This document shows, one piece after another, positions 1 to 7,013 of a stretch of 9,750 bases of DNA. A program made the position numbers and the translations under genes. Each line of letters begins with the position of its first letter. Positions within the stretch are counted from its first letter, which is position 1. The stretch spans positions 1-9,750 of the forward strand of contig JACQJE010000121.1 of NCBI GenBank assembly GCA_016205125.1. The letters run 5' to 3'. Source of the stretch: Deltaproteobacteria bacterium. GTDB lineage: Bacteria; Bdellovibrionota; O2-12-FULL-43-9; JACQJE01. Below the pieces are notes generated by a model, which was given only the letters and a program-made list of their open reading frames with translations, had not been told where the DNA came from and did no database searches.

Positions 1-1
1 A

Positions 2-547
2 CTCAAGAGTATGGATCAATATACGCCTTACTGGCGCAATCTCATCTTTAAACTTCGCCAGTTTTTCCATGGAACGGGAACGCACCTGACCTATGATGTC
101 ATGCCCGATGTCGTCATGAACAACAGCCTCTGGCCCTATCTCGACTACATTTCCATCTCTGCGTATATGCCGTTGACCCTCTTCAAATATAGCAGTGTCG
201 AACAGCTTCAGCGCGGCTGGAATCAACACCTCGATCTCCTGGAAAAGTGGCTCAGGGAAAAATACCCAAAAAAACTGGTTCTCTTTGCGGAAGCAGGCTT
301 CATGTCGCTCGCAGGAGCAAGTCAGCGCCCATGGGACTGGAAGATGTATGCAGGCGAAAGTGAGCAGGAGCAGGCCGACTGTATGAGAGCGTCTCTCCTG
401 GAACTCCCAAAAAGAAAATGGCTGAAGGGGGCTTACTACTGGAGATGGACCTTGCAGGAGAATTATCCCCTATTTAATTACGACTATTACACGCCCTATA
501 AGAAAAAGGCGGAAGGAGTAATCAGGGAGTTCTGGCTGTTAAACTGA
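2..547 (+). CDS. GH113-type endo-beta-1,4-mannanase, C-terminal part (5' end outside window)
   Basis: The reading frame is open to the left edge (L-K-S before the first ATG at 11), so the gene starts outside the window; the ATG at 11 is internal. The visible part resembles the C-terminal half of the GH113 (beta/alpha)8 barrel: YWRNLI, then a strand-like LDYISISAYMPL, then VLFAEAGF and the RPWDW motif, then a run of tryptophans (GAYYWRWTL). The Glu of FAEAGF (codon 290-292) sits where GH113 enzymes carry the catalytic nucleophile. The acid/base Glu should lie just upstream of the window. GH113 enzymes cleave internal beta-1,4-mannosidic bonds. Location in the cell cannot be judged because the N-terminus is missing. 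The gene ends 16 bp before the symporter start. Its neighbours (GH130, epimerase, symporter) fit mannan use. Family call from motifs and context; no search was possible. Confidence 0.75.
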   Translation, partial: LKSMDQYTPYWRNLIFKLRQFFHGTGTHLTYDVMPDVVMNNSLWPYLDYISISAYMPLTLFKYSSVEQLQRGWNQHLDLLEKWLREKYPKKLVLFAEAGFMSLAGASQRPWDWKMYAGESEQEQADCMRASLLELPKRKWLKGAYYWRWTLQENYPLFNYDYYTPYKKKAEGVIREFWLLN

Positions 548-550
548 CAT

Positions 551-556
551 AAGGAG
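551..556 (+). promoter_or_regulatory. Shine-Dalgarno site of the symporter gene
   Basis: AAGGAG lies 7 nt before the ATG at 564, just after the mannanase stop codon (545-547). It fixes the symporter start and supports translation from the same transcript as the mannanase. Confidence 0.8.
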
Positions 557-563
557 TTTTCTG

Positions 564-2348
564 ATGGTACAACTGGCATTCTTGGATTGGGTGGTGATCG
601 CCGGATATTGCGCTCTCTCCATGTGGATCGGAATCTATTTCTCCAAAAAAGCGGGTCAATCGGTCGATGAATTTTTTCTCAGCGGACGATCCCTATCGTG
701 GTGGCTGGCAGGAACATCGATGGTCGCCACCTCTTTTGCAACAGATGCCCCCCTTGCGGCAACCCGTCTCGTGAGAGAGCAGGGCCTGGCAGGACTCTGG
801 TTCCCTTTGAGCTGGATCTTTGCGGATCTCCTCACCCTCTACTTTTTTGCAAGACTCTGGCGCCGCGCAACGGTTACGACAGACGCGGAAATTTCGGAGA
901 TTCGCTACTCTGGAAAATCGGCGGCTCTTCTTCGACTCTTCAATGGCCTCTATTCATCCATCCCCCTCAACTGCATCATCATGGGGTGGGTCACTCTGGC
1001 AATGGTCAAGATCCTGCAGGTGAGTCTCGACTGGCCAAAGGAATATGTCGTTCCTCTCCTCGTCGGCTTTACCGCCATTTACACTATTGCGTCGGGTTTA
1101 TGGGGTGTCATTTACACCGATCTGATCCAGTTCATCATCGCTACGGCTGGAGCGATTCTTTTAGCGATCTATTCAGTGATTCATATCGGCGGCGTTTCCG
1201 CGATGAAAGAAAAGGTGATCGCTCTTCCGGGCTTCTCTCCGGAAGTCTTTAATTTCTGGCCCTCCTTTGGCGCGGGAGGGAGCCTGCTGACCTTCTTCAT
1301 TGTCGTCATGGCAGTTCAGTGGTGGGCGCAAAAGAATGTCGCAGGAGGGGGACAGCTCACTCAACGCATGTTTGCCTGCAAGAACGAAAAACACTCGATG
1401 CTCTCTGTCCTCTGGTTCTCTTTTGCTCATTACGTGCTCCGCCCCTGGCCATGGATGATTGTCGCCCTCGCCTCTCTCGTTCTCTGGCCACAGATGGCCG
1501 ATAACGAGGCGGCCTATCCCAGAATGATCATGCAGATCATGCCGGTCGGCCTCAGGGGGGTCTTGATTGCTTCTCTGATGGCCGCGTTTATGTCGACGCT
1601 CAGCACGCATCTCGATTGGGGCGCTTCTTACCTCATTGTGGACGTTTACAAACGATTCATTAAAAAGAATGGCTCCGAAAGGCATTACGTCTTCATGTCA
1701 CGAATGGCTATGGCCTTGCTCACTATTGTGGCAGGCATTACCGCTTTCTACATGGATTCGATTGTGTCCGCGTGGAAATTTCTCGCCACCCTGACGGCCG
1801 GAGTCGGTCCCGTCTTTATTCTTCGCTGGTATTGGTGGCGGATCAATGCCTGGTCTGAAATTGCCGCCTTAGCCGCGTCAGGTGTTTTCTCGACCCTTTT
1901 TATGTTCATTCCAGCTCTCAGTGCCGATGCCGACTACCCCACACGGCTCCTGCTGGTCCTCTCGCTGACCACCGCCAGCTGGCTGATCGCCACTTTTCTC
2001 ACTCAACCTGAAGATGAGAAAACCCTGGTGAACTTTTATCGACTCGTCAGACCTGCTCAAACAGGATGGAAGCATATTGCGCTCCGCTCGGGAGTCAGGG
2101 CGAGTGATGACAACCTCTTTCAAGACATCTCCGCATACCTCATGGCGGCGATCTTTATGCTTTCCAGTCTCTTTGCGATTGGTAAATGGCTCCTTGGTTT
2201 CTATCTGGAGGGACTGATTTTATCAGCCCTCACCCTGGTTTCCGGCGCATATGTGTGGTTAGACATGAAGAAGAGGAATATCGTATGGTCTCAGAACGAA
2301 GCGAGTTATTCAAAAGAAGCGAAAAAAATCCCATCGTTACAGTCCTAG
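564..2348 (+). CDS. Sodium:solute symporter (SSS family), probable manno-oligosaccharide importer
   Basis: A 594-residue polytopic inner-membrane protein with about 13-15 hydrophobic segments. SSS signatures are visible in order: DEFFLSGRSLSWWLAGTSM (residues 35-53), the GLWGVIYTDLIQF block (178-190), and AFMSTLSTHLDWG followed by YLIVDVYKRF (341-365), which corresponds to the TM8 region that helps form the sodium site in this family. The C-terminal segment with TQPEDEKTL and FYRLVRP is typical of the SSS branch often found in sugar-use clusters. Sodium-coupled uptake is a family property. The substrate (mannobiose or short manno-oligosaccharides) is inferred from the flanking GH113, GH130 and epimerase genes. 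No TonB, porin or ABC genes are visible. The last 64 bp overlap the start of the GH130 gene. Confidence 0.88.
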   Translation: MVQLAFLDWVVIAGYCALSMWIGIYFSKKAGQSVDEFFLSGRSLSWWLAGTSMVATSFATDAPLAATRLVREQGLAGLWFPLSWIFADLLTLYFFARLWRRATVTTDAEISEIRYSGKSAALLRLFNGLYSSIPLNCIIMGWVTLAMVKILQVSLDWPKEYVVPLLVGFTAIYTIASGLWGVIYTDLIQFIIATAGAILLAIYSVIHIGGVSAMKEKVIALPGFSPEVFNFWPSFGAGGSLLTFFIVVMAVQWWAQKNVAGGGQLTQRMFACKNEKHSMLSVLWFSFAHYVLRPWPWMIVALASLVLWPQMADNEAAYPRMIMQIMPVGLRGVLIASLMAAFMSTLSTHLDWGASYLIVDVYKRFIKKNGSERHYVFMSRMAMALLTIVAGITAFYMDSIVSAWKFLATLTAGVGPVFILRWYWWRINAWSEIAALAASGVFSTLFMFIPALSADADYPTRLLLVLSLTTASWLIATFLTQPEDEKTLVNFYRLVRPAQTGWKHIALRSGVRASDDNLFQDISAYLMAAIFMLSSLFAIGKWLLGFYLEGLILSALTLVSGAYVWLDMKKRNIVWSQNEASYSKEAKKIPSLQS

Positions 2349-3223
2349 ATCTCCCTGTCCCGGCGAATTCCGTCTTTAATTCCGGGGTCATCAAGGTCGG
2401 CAGGATGTACGCCATGATGCTCCGGATTGAGGACATGGACCGCAAACAGCACTTCCGCATGGCTTATAGCGAAACGGGAACAGAATGGCGCATTGAAAAG
2501 GATCCCGTGATCTTTGATCACGATGAGGAACTGCAGGAGTACAACGGTTTTTACTATGACCCCCGCATCACGTACGTGGCAGAAGAGCAGACCTATTACA
2601 TCAACTTCGCTGTCCATAGCGACCTCCTTGGAGTACGAGGCGGACAGGTCAAAACAAAGGACTTCAAGAGGTTCGAATGGATCGGCTTTGGAACTGAACC
2701 GGACTGCCGCAACTGCGTCCTCTTTCCTGAAAAAATCAATGGCCTCTATGCCCGCCTCGACCGCCCTCACGGCAAAGATGGAACAAAGAATAACATCTGG
2801 ATTTCATACTCCCCCGATCTCGTCTATTGGGGGAAATCGAAGGTGGTCGCCACCACCCGTCCTCATCATTGGGACGATGCCTACGTCGGCCCGGGCGCAG
2901 TCCCCATCAAGACAAAGGAGGGTTGGCTCGAGATCTATCACGGCGTTTACCGCTCCTGCAGCGGCGCAATCTATCGCCTCGGTGTCCTCCTGTTGGACAT
3001 GAAAGATCCTTCCTGCGTCATCGGCCGCTGTAACGGATACGTCCTCGGCCCCAGAGAACTCTATGAGCGCGTCGGAGACGTTCCAAATGTCGTCTTCACC
3101 TCGGGAGCCGTTGCCGAAGACGATGGCACTGTGAATCTCTTTTACGGAGCCGCCGACACCGTAATGTGCTTAGCAACAGCTCAACTCGGGGATCTCCTTG
3201 CAGCCTGTAGAGAAGCAAGATAA
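2285..3223 (+). CDS. GH130 beta-mannoside phosphorylase
   Basis: The 312-residue product from ATG 2285 is a five-bladed beta-propeller glycoside phosphorylase of family GH130. The start is supported by AGAGG 8 nt upstream; the longer frame from ATG 2186 would add about 33 residues that overlap the symporter and do not resemble the family. Motifs: KNPIVT (14-19), PANSVFNSG (26-34), LRIED (46-50), YDPRIT (91-96) with Asp92 as the likely general acid, NCVLFPEK (143-150), RLDRP (157-161), GWLEIYHGV (213-221), GDVPNVVF (264-271) and FYGAAD (286-291). GH130 enzymes use phosphate to release alpha-mannose-1-phosphate. The length fits GH130_2-like manno-oligosaccharide phosphorylases better than the roughly 390-residue mannosylglucose phosphorylases (GH130_1). 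With the epimerase next to it, 4-O-beta-mannosyl-glucose or manno-oligosaccharides are the likely substrates. No signal peptide, so cytoplasmic. Confidence 0.87.
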   Translation: MVSERSELFKRSEKNPIVTVLDLPVPANSVFNSGVIKVGRMYAMMLRIEDMDRKQHFRMAYSETGTEWRIEKDPVIFDHDEELQEYNGFYYDPRITYVAEEQTYYINFAVHSDLLGVRGGQVKTKDFKRFEWIGFGTEPDCRNCVLFPEKINGLYARLDRPHGKDGTKNNIWISYSPDLVYWGKSKVVATTRPHHWDDAYVGPGAVPIKTKEGWLEIYHGVYRSCSGAIYRLGVLLLDMKDPSCVIGRCNGYVLGPRELYERVGDVPNVVFTSGAVAEDDGTVNLFYGAADTVMCLATAQLGDLLAACREAR

Positions 3224-3233
3224 CTCGTCTGTC

Positions 3234-4439
3234 ATGATGAAAGAGATTCTTTTTAATAATATCCTCCCCTTTTGGGACAAAGCGGTCGATCGAACGAATG
3301 GCGGATTCTACGGAAAAATAGACAATCACGGTACGCCGGACCCGCTAGCGCCAAAGGGGCTCGTGCAGCACGCGCGATTTTTATGGTCCTACTCGGCGCT
3401 TTATCGACAGTTTCGGGAAGAGTGGTTTCGCGAGAGGGCTCAGCATGCCAAAGAGTTTCTGCTGAACTCTTTTTATAATCGAGAGACAGGGGGGTGGAAT
3501 TATCTGGTCGATTATCGAGGTCAGTCGATTGATAACCGCAATCACATTTATGCGTTGAGTTTTGTCGTCTATGGTTTTTCAGAATATGCGACCGCTTTTG
3601 ACGAGAGAGAATCTTATCAAGTCTCACTCAAGACCTATGAACTCATTGAAAGGATCGCTCGAGATCGGCAGTATGGGGGTTATCACGAATGTTTCTCTTC
3701 TGATTTTAAAAAAATAGAGCAAATTCCAGAATATGGAACAGTGGGTTTCAACAAGACGATGAATACTCATATTCACCTTTTAGAAGCCTATACGACATTA
3801 ACCGAGGCTTCTCATTCTGCCGCTGTGAAAAAATCACTCTGCCACCTCATTGACCTCATTTTAGACAAGATCCTGGATAAAAAGAGAAGAACGCTCCACC
3901 TTTTCTTCACCCCTGATTGGACTCCGCTCCCCTCCCCCATCTCATTCGGCCATGACATTGAACTCTCCTGGCTCCTGGTAGAAGCTGCTGAGGCGGCAAA
4001 TTACCGGCTGGCTGAAGCAGAGAATGCATGTCTTTCTCTTGCAAAGAACACATTGAATGGACTCGACCTTGAAAAAGGGGGTCTCTTTTATGAAGGGGAT
4101 CGTCAGATGCTGTCTGACAAAGATGAGATCCTTCGCTTCGCTCAGGATGACAGAGTCGCTCAGAATGACAGAACCACCAAAGTCTGGTGGGTACAGGCAG
4201 AAGGGCTCGTCGGGTTCCTTAATGCATACCAACTGAGTGGAGATCCCCGCTTTCTCTCTGCTTTCGAATCCACGAAACAATGGATCATGAGTCATCAAAT
4301 GGATCATGCCCATGGCGAATGGTTTGACAAGATCTTTCCGGATGGCTCTTGCGGCACAGAAAAGGGCTCTGTATGGAAAACCCTCTATCATAACAGCCGC
4401 GCCTGTATGAAAATCATGGCCTTAGAGCATGTCCGATAA
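3234..4439 (+). CDS. AGE-family cellobiose/mannobiose 2-epimerase with an inserted repeat
   Basis: A cytoplasmic (alpha/alpha)6-barrel enzyme of the N-acylglucosamine/cellobiose 2-epimerase family, 401 residues from ATG 3234. A TTG at 3198 in frame would add 12 residues inside the GH130 gene; ATG 3234 is preferred because NNILPFWDKAV then lies close to the N-terminus, as in relatives, though the ribosome site is weak for both. Motifs: GGFYG, HAR (Arg48), NTHIHLLEAY (178-187), GHDIELSWLL (239-248), WWVQAE (318-323) and KTLYHNSRA (382-390). His179, His240, Glu243, Glu323 and His386 match the family's catalytic or binding residues. These enzymes interconvert glucose and mannose at the reducing end of beta-1,4-disaccharides; here mannobiose to mannosyl-glucose is likely. 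Odd points: an extra stretch DEILRFAQDDRVAQND (297-312) just before WWVQAE comes from a dispersed DNA repeat, and the first two thirds of the gene look more AT-rich than its neighbours. Confidence 0.87.
   Translation: MMKEILFNNILPFWDKAVDRTNGGFYGKIDNHGTPDPLAPKGLVQHARFLWSYSALYRQFREEWFRERAQHAKEFLLNSFYNRETGGWNYLVDYRGQSIDNRNHIYALSFVVYGFSEYATAFDERESYQVSLKTYELIERIARDRQYGGYHECFSSDFKKIEQIPEYGTVGFNKTMNTHIHLLEAYTTLTEASHSAAVKKSLCHLIDLILDKILDKKRRTLHLFFTPDWTPLPSPISFGHDIELSWLLVEAAEAANYRLAEAENACLSLAKNTLNGLDLEKGGLFYEGDRQMLSDKDEILRFAQDDRVAQNDRTTKVWWVQAEGLVGFLNAYQLSGDPRFLSAFESTKQWIMSHQMDHAHGEWFDKIFPDGSCGTEKGSVWKTLYHNSRACMKIMALEHVR
4124..4172 (+). repeat. Dispersed short repeat (RFAQDD / VILSEAKDL type) inside the epimerase gene
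   Basis: The stretch beginning TGAGATCCTTCGCTTCGCTC is followed by two near-identical 17-bp units, TCGCTCAGGATGACAGA (4138-4154) and TCGCTCAGAATGACAGA (4156-4172), 18 bp apart with one mismatch. On the + strand it reads EILRFAQDD, and on the - strand VILSEAKDL. I know this pair of peptide strings as a frequent product of an intergenic repeat found in many unrelated bacterial genomes. Here it lies in frame within a real gene and adds about 16 residues without a stop. Confidence 0.7.
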
Positions 4440-4486
4440 ATATTCAGCCAGGATCGACAGATGAATTGCAACTAAAGGGAGGCGCA

Positions 4487-4633
4487 ATGGATCTAGCCAT
4501 CAAGGGGAAGTGTGAGGATTCCTATAACGGTAACTTTCTTAAACGGAGAGCGTTCCAAACCACTGACACAGAGCTAAAACTCATCGCGGCGCTGGCAATA
4601 ATGGGACTCAGGAGGAGACCAAAGAAGGGGTAG
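4487..4633 (+). pseudogene. Possible remnant start of a lost fifth operon gene (SDR-like first codons)
   Basis: A good ribosome site (AAAGGGAGG, 4474-4482) stands 4 nt before ATG 4487, 47 bp after the epimerase stop. The frame starts MDLAIKGKC, which resembles the first residues of short-chain dehydrogenases (MDLxLKGKxALVTG), but then continues as unrelated sequence, runs antisense into the copper ATPase gene from 4522 and stops at 4633 (48 codons). My reading is that a gene in the mannan block was cut after about nine codons when the junction formed. It could equally be a chance short ORF. Confidence 0.22.
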
Positions 4634-6726
4634 AGCAAGCCCGCCGCAAGGGGGATGCCGAGGCTGTTGTAGATGAAGGCAAAGAAGAGATTCTGGCGGA
4701 TGTTTCGCATGACCGCGCGGCTCAAAAGCCTGGCCCGCGCTATCCCGCGAAGATCCCCCTTCACGAGGGTGATCCCTGCGCTCTCCATCGCGACATCGGT
4801 CCCGCTCCCCATAGCGATTCCGACATGCGCCTGCGCAAGAGCCGGCGCATCATTGATACCGTCTCCCGCCATGGCAACCACTCTCCCTTCTCCCTGAAGA
4901 CGCTTGACCACTTCAACCTTTTCATGCGGCAATACTTCTGCAATCACCTCATCAATGCCTAATTCCTTTGCAATCTTCTGGGCAGTCACCTGATTGTCCC
5001 CCGTCAGCATGACCAGCCGGAGCCCGGCAGAATGTAAGCTGCGGATCCCCTGCTGGGTCGATCCTTTAATCGGATCGACCACACTCACCAGACCTGCGGG
5101 CTTCCTATCGACAGCAACATAGACAGCTGTCTCTCCGCTGATGCTCATATTGGCTGCCACCGCAGGGAGATCTCCCAGTTCAATATCCATCTCATAGAGG
5201 AGTTTGATGTTTCCCAATGCGACTGAATGCCCATCCACCTTTCCTGTAATCCCCTTTCCAGGAAAAGATTGAAATTCAGAGACAGGAAAAAATGCGACCC
5301 CTTTTTCCTCTGCTCCTGAAACAATGGCTGTTGCCAGAGGATGCTCACTCCCCCGCTCGAGACTGCCAGCAAGCTGAAGAAGACGGTCCGCGTCAAATGC
5401 GTCACTCATCGACTCGACAGACTGAAGTCTCGGCTTCCCTTCTGTGAGTGTTCCGGTCTTATCGACAACGACGGTGTCGACCTTTTCCATTGTTTCGAGA
5501 GCCTCTGCGTTCTTCACTAATACCCCTCCCGAAGCCCCTCTTCCGACGGCCACCATGATCGACATCGGCGTCGCAAGACCCAAAGCACAAGGACAAGCAA
5601 TAATGAGAACTGCAACAGCATTGAGAAGGGCATAGGTAAAATGCGGCTCTGGCCCGATCAAGGCCCAAACGGCAAATGTCACGAATGCGGCCAGCACAAC
5701 CGCCGGAACAAAATACGCAGATACCGTATCTGCCAGACGCTGAATCGGCGCCCGACTCCGCTGAGCATCGCTGACCATCTGCACAATGTGAGCGAGGAGC
5801 GTATCACTCCCGACAGCCTCCGCCTGCATGATAAAAGTCCCATTCCCATTCACCGTCCCGCCTGTCACACGATCTCCTCTTTTTTTCTCCACTGGCATCG
5901 GCTCCCCGGTGATCATCGACTCATCGACTGAACTGAATCCATCGAGAAGGACCCCGTCGACAGGAACCTTTTCACCCGGGCGCACCCGCAATCTCTCCCC
6001 AGGCTCTACCCCTTCCAGTGCAGCATCTTCCTCCCGGCCGTTCTCCCGCACCCGGCGCGCCGTCTTCGGAGCGAGCCCCAGCAGAGCTTTGATAGCGCTG
6101 CTGGTGCGGCTTCGCGCTTTCAACTCCAAAACCTGGCCAAGCAGCACGAGAACGGTAATGATTGCCGCCGCCTCAAAATAAACAGCCACTTGATCTCCCA
6201 TGAGAAAAGAAGGGGGAAAGATCTGAGGAAAGAGCACAGCAATGACACTGTAAAAATAGGCTGTGCCAATTCCGATCGATATCAGCGTAAACATGTTGAG
6301 CTTTCTTCTGACTATGGAGAGCCAGCCTCTCTCGAAAAAGGGCCATCCTCCCCAGAGAACCACCGGAGTGCTCAACACAAACTGCACCCAGATGGCCCAT
6401 GCGGGAGAGATCAGCCGATGAAGGTGTAATGGGGGGATCATCTCCCCCATCACCATCAGCAAAATAGGGAGTGAGAGTGAAAGACTCACCCAGAAACGGC
6501 GGCTCATGTTCTTTAGTTCGGGGTCGACCTTTTCTTCCAAGGGAGTGCCTCCGAGTTCCAGTATCATCCCACAAATTGGGCAATTTCCAGGTCGATTTTG
6601 ATGCACTTCCGGATGCATGGGACAGACATAGTCTGTCAGAGAGGGCCTGGAATGGGACTGCTCCGCCGCTCTTAATGCGTCTGGATGCTCATGACAACAG
6701 CTCTTTTTTTCGCTAACTTCAACCAT
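4522..6726 (-). CDS. copA: Copper-translocating P-type ATPase (P1B-1) with N-terminal heavy-metal-binding domain
   Basis: The 734-residue product has a His/Cys-rich N-terminus (CCHEH at 10-14), then a small heavy-metal-binding domain, YVCPMHPEV to CPICGM (33-54), instead of the usual CxxC ferredoxin-like HMA domains. P1B core motifs follow: TGEP (273-276), CPC in TM6 (378-380), DKTGTLTEG with phosphorylated Asp422, SEHPLA (460-465), GDGINDAP (621-628), and YN (686-687) and MSFSSV (715-720) in the last two membrane helices. CPC with YN and MxxxS is the Cu(I) signature, so cytoplasmic copper export is the likely role; silver may also be carried. Length and layout match the HMBD-type (SilP-like) branch. 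The start is set by AAGGAG (6735-6740) 8 nt upstream. It is convergent with the mannan genes and has no visible copper chaperone or regulator beside it. Confidence 0.93.
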   Translation of the reverse strand: MVEVSEKKSCCHEHPDALRAAEQSHSRPSLTDYVCPMHPEVHQNRPGNCPICGMILELGGTPLEEKVDPELKNMSRRFWVSLSLSLPILLMVMGEMIPPLHLHRLISPAWAIWVQFVLSTPVVLWGGWPFFERGWLSIVRRKLNMFTLISIGIGTAYFYSVIAVLFPQIFPPSFLMGDQVAVYFEAAAIITVLVLLGQVLELKARSRTSSAIKALLGLAPKTARRVRENGREEDAALEGVEPGERLRVRPGEKVPVDGVLLDGFSSVDESMITGEPMPVEKKRGDRVTGGTVNGNGTFIMQAEAVGSDTLLAHIVQMVSDAQRSRAPIQRLADTVSAYFVPAVVLAAFVTFAVWALIGPEPHFTYALLNAVAVLIIACPCALGLATPMSIMVAVGRGASGGVLVKNAEALETMEKVDTVVVDKTGTLTEGKPRLQSVESMSDAFDADRLLQLAGSLERGSEHPLATAIVSGAEEKGVAFFPVSEFQSFPGKGITGKVDGHSVALGNIKLLYEMDIELGDLPAVAANMSISGETAVYVAVDRKPAGLVSVVDPIKGSTQQGIRSLHSAGLRLVMLTGDNQVTAQKIAKELGIDEVIAEVLPHEKVEVVKRLQGEGRVVAMAGDGINDAPALAQAHVGIAMGSGTDVAMESAGITLVKGDLRGIARARLLSRAVMRNIRQNLFFAFIYNSLGIPLAAGLLYPFFGLLLSPIIASAAMSFSSVSVVWNALRLRKLPL

Positions 6727-6734
6727 ACAGAAAG

Positions 6735-6740
6735 CTCCTT
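6735..6740 (-). promoter_or_regulatory. Shine-Dalgarno site of the copper ATPase gene
   Basis: Read on the - strand, AAGGAG stands 8 nt before the ATG at 6724-6726. Its upstream side touches the TAA stop codons of the putative leader ORF (TAATAAGGAG), so ribosomes ending there would be next to this site. Confidence 0.75.
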
Positions 6741-6766
6741 ATTAGAACTCATTATTAGAACTCATT
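6741..6766 (-). repeat. Perfect 13-bp tandem duplication upstream of the copper ATPase
   Basis: ATTAGAACTCATT (+ strand) occurs twice head to tail at 6741-6753 and 6754-6766 with no mismatch. It ends exactly at the ribosome site of the copper ATPase gene. It may be a recent slippage duplication, a pair of operator sites, or part of a leader ORF. Confidence 0.85.
6742..6765 (-). other. Putative 7-residue leader ORF before the copper ATPase
   Basis: On the - strand, GAAGGAG (6774-6780) is followed after 8 nt by ATG (6763-6765), which reads MSSNNEF and ends in tandem TAA stops overlapping the ATPase ribosome site. Both the leader and the ATPase have an AAGGAG with the same 8-nt spacing. Tandem stops fused to the next Shine-Dalgarno suggest translational coupling. 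The peptide has no Cys or His, so it is not an obvious copper sensor. Chance cannot be excluded for so short a frame. Confidence 0.3.
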
Positions 6767-6778
6767 TCATAAACTCCT

Positions 6779-6799
6779 TCGTTGCGAGGCCGAGCGAAA
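6779..6799 (+). repeat. Partial copy of a segment of the long palindrome
   Basis: TCGTTGC plus GAGGCCGAGCGAAA (6779-6799) matches TCGTCAT plus GAGGCCGAGCGAAA (6856-6876) at 18 of 21 positions, 77 bp away. The second copy lies in the left arm of the 180-bp palindrome, so the first may be the relic of another, decayed copy. Flanking similarity on either side is weak. Confidence 0.5.
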
Positions 6800-6833
6800 A
6801 GCCCTCTCACGAAGCCGCAGGCATTTTGTCTTC

Positions 6834-7013
6834 AGTGTTCATCTGAAAATGCCAATCGTCATGAGGCCGAGCGAAAGATAGTGCAACAAGGCCGAGGGAA
6901 GAAAAGACGCCGAGGGCGTGCCACTTGGCACGTCGAGGCGTTTTTTCGACCGAGAACGAAGTTGCAATATCTTGCAGCCGGCCGCAGTAGATTGGCATTT
7001 CCGGATGAACACT
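6834..7013. repeat. 180-bp imperfect palindromic element (MITE/REP-like)
   Basis: Inverted matches run almost without a break from ends to centre (about 6924): AGTGTTCATC (6834-6843) with GATGAACACT (7004-7013); AAATGCCAATC (6847-6857) with GATTGGCATTT (6990-7000); GAGGCCGA...GTGCAAC (6863-6887) with 6961-6985, 19 of 25 matching; AAAAGACGCC (6902-6911) with GGCGTTTTTT (6937-6946); and CGTGCC with GGCACG around an ACTT loop (6917-6932). It holds no credible gene. The motif CCGAG recurs at 6867, 6892, 6910 and 6950. The right end supplies the last two bases of the PAP2 stop codon. It fills most of the 285-bp gap between the ATPase and PAP2 genes. A non-autonomous mobile element, a structured RNA or an elaborate terminator are all possible. 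Confidence 0.75.
6902..6946. terminator. Terminator-like hairpin core, possibly bidirectional
   Basis: A 10-bp outer stem (AAAAGACGCC with GGCGTTTTTT, one G-T wobble) encloses a 6-bp inner stem (CGTGCC/GGCACG) and an ACTT loop. On the + strand the hairpin ends in six T. On the - strand it ends in TCTTTTCTT, about 65-110 nt past the PAP2 stop, where it would end PAP2 transcripts before the copper ATPase. Confidence 0.5.

Noticed and set aside
1173..1685. 170-residue open frame on the - strand inside the symporter gene
   Set aside because: Fully antisense to a clear SSS membrane protein; the composition is low in hydrophobic residues, with no recognisable domain or ribosome site.
2186..2284. 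Upstream ATG extension of the phosphorylase
   Set aside because: The added residues come from the symporter's coding DNA, do not resemble GH130 and lack a good ribosome site; ATG 2285 has one.
3198..3233. TTG start for the epimerase
   Set aside because: GGGGA stands 5 nt upstream, so it is possible, but family members begin close to the ILPFW motif; ATG 3234 gives a more usual N-terminus. Left open.
4124..4172. CRISPR-like short repeat pair
   Set aside because: Only two adjacent 17-bp units with no spacers and no cas genes; it matches a known dispersed repeat instead.
3942..4391. 149-residue - strand frame containing VILSDSVILSEAKDL
   Set aside because: Antisense to the epimerase. The striking string is only the other strand of the dispersed repeat.
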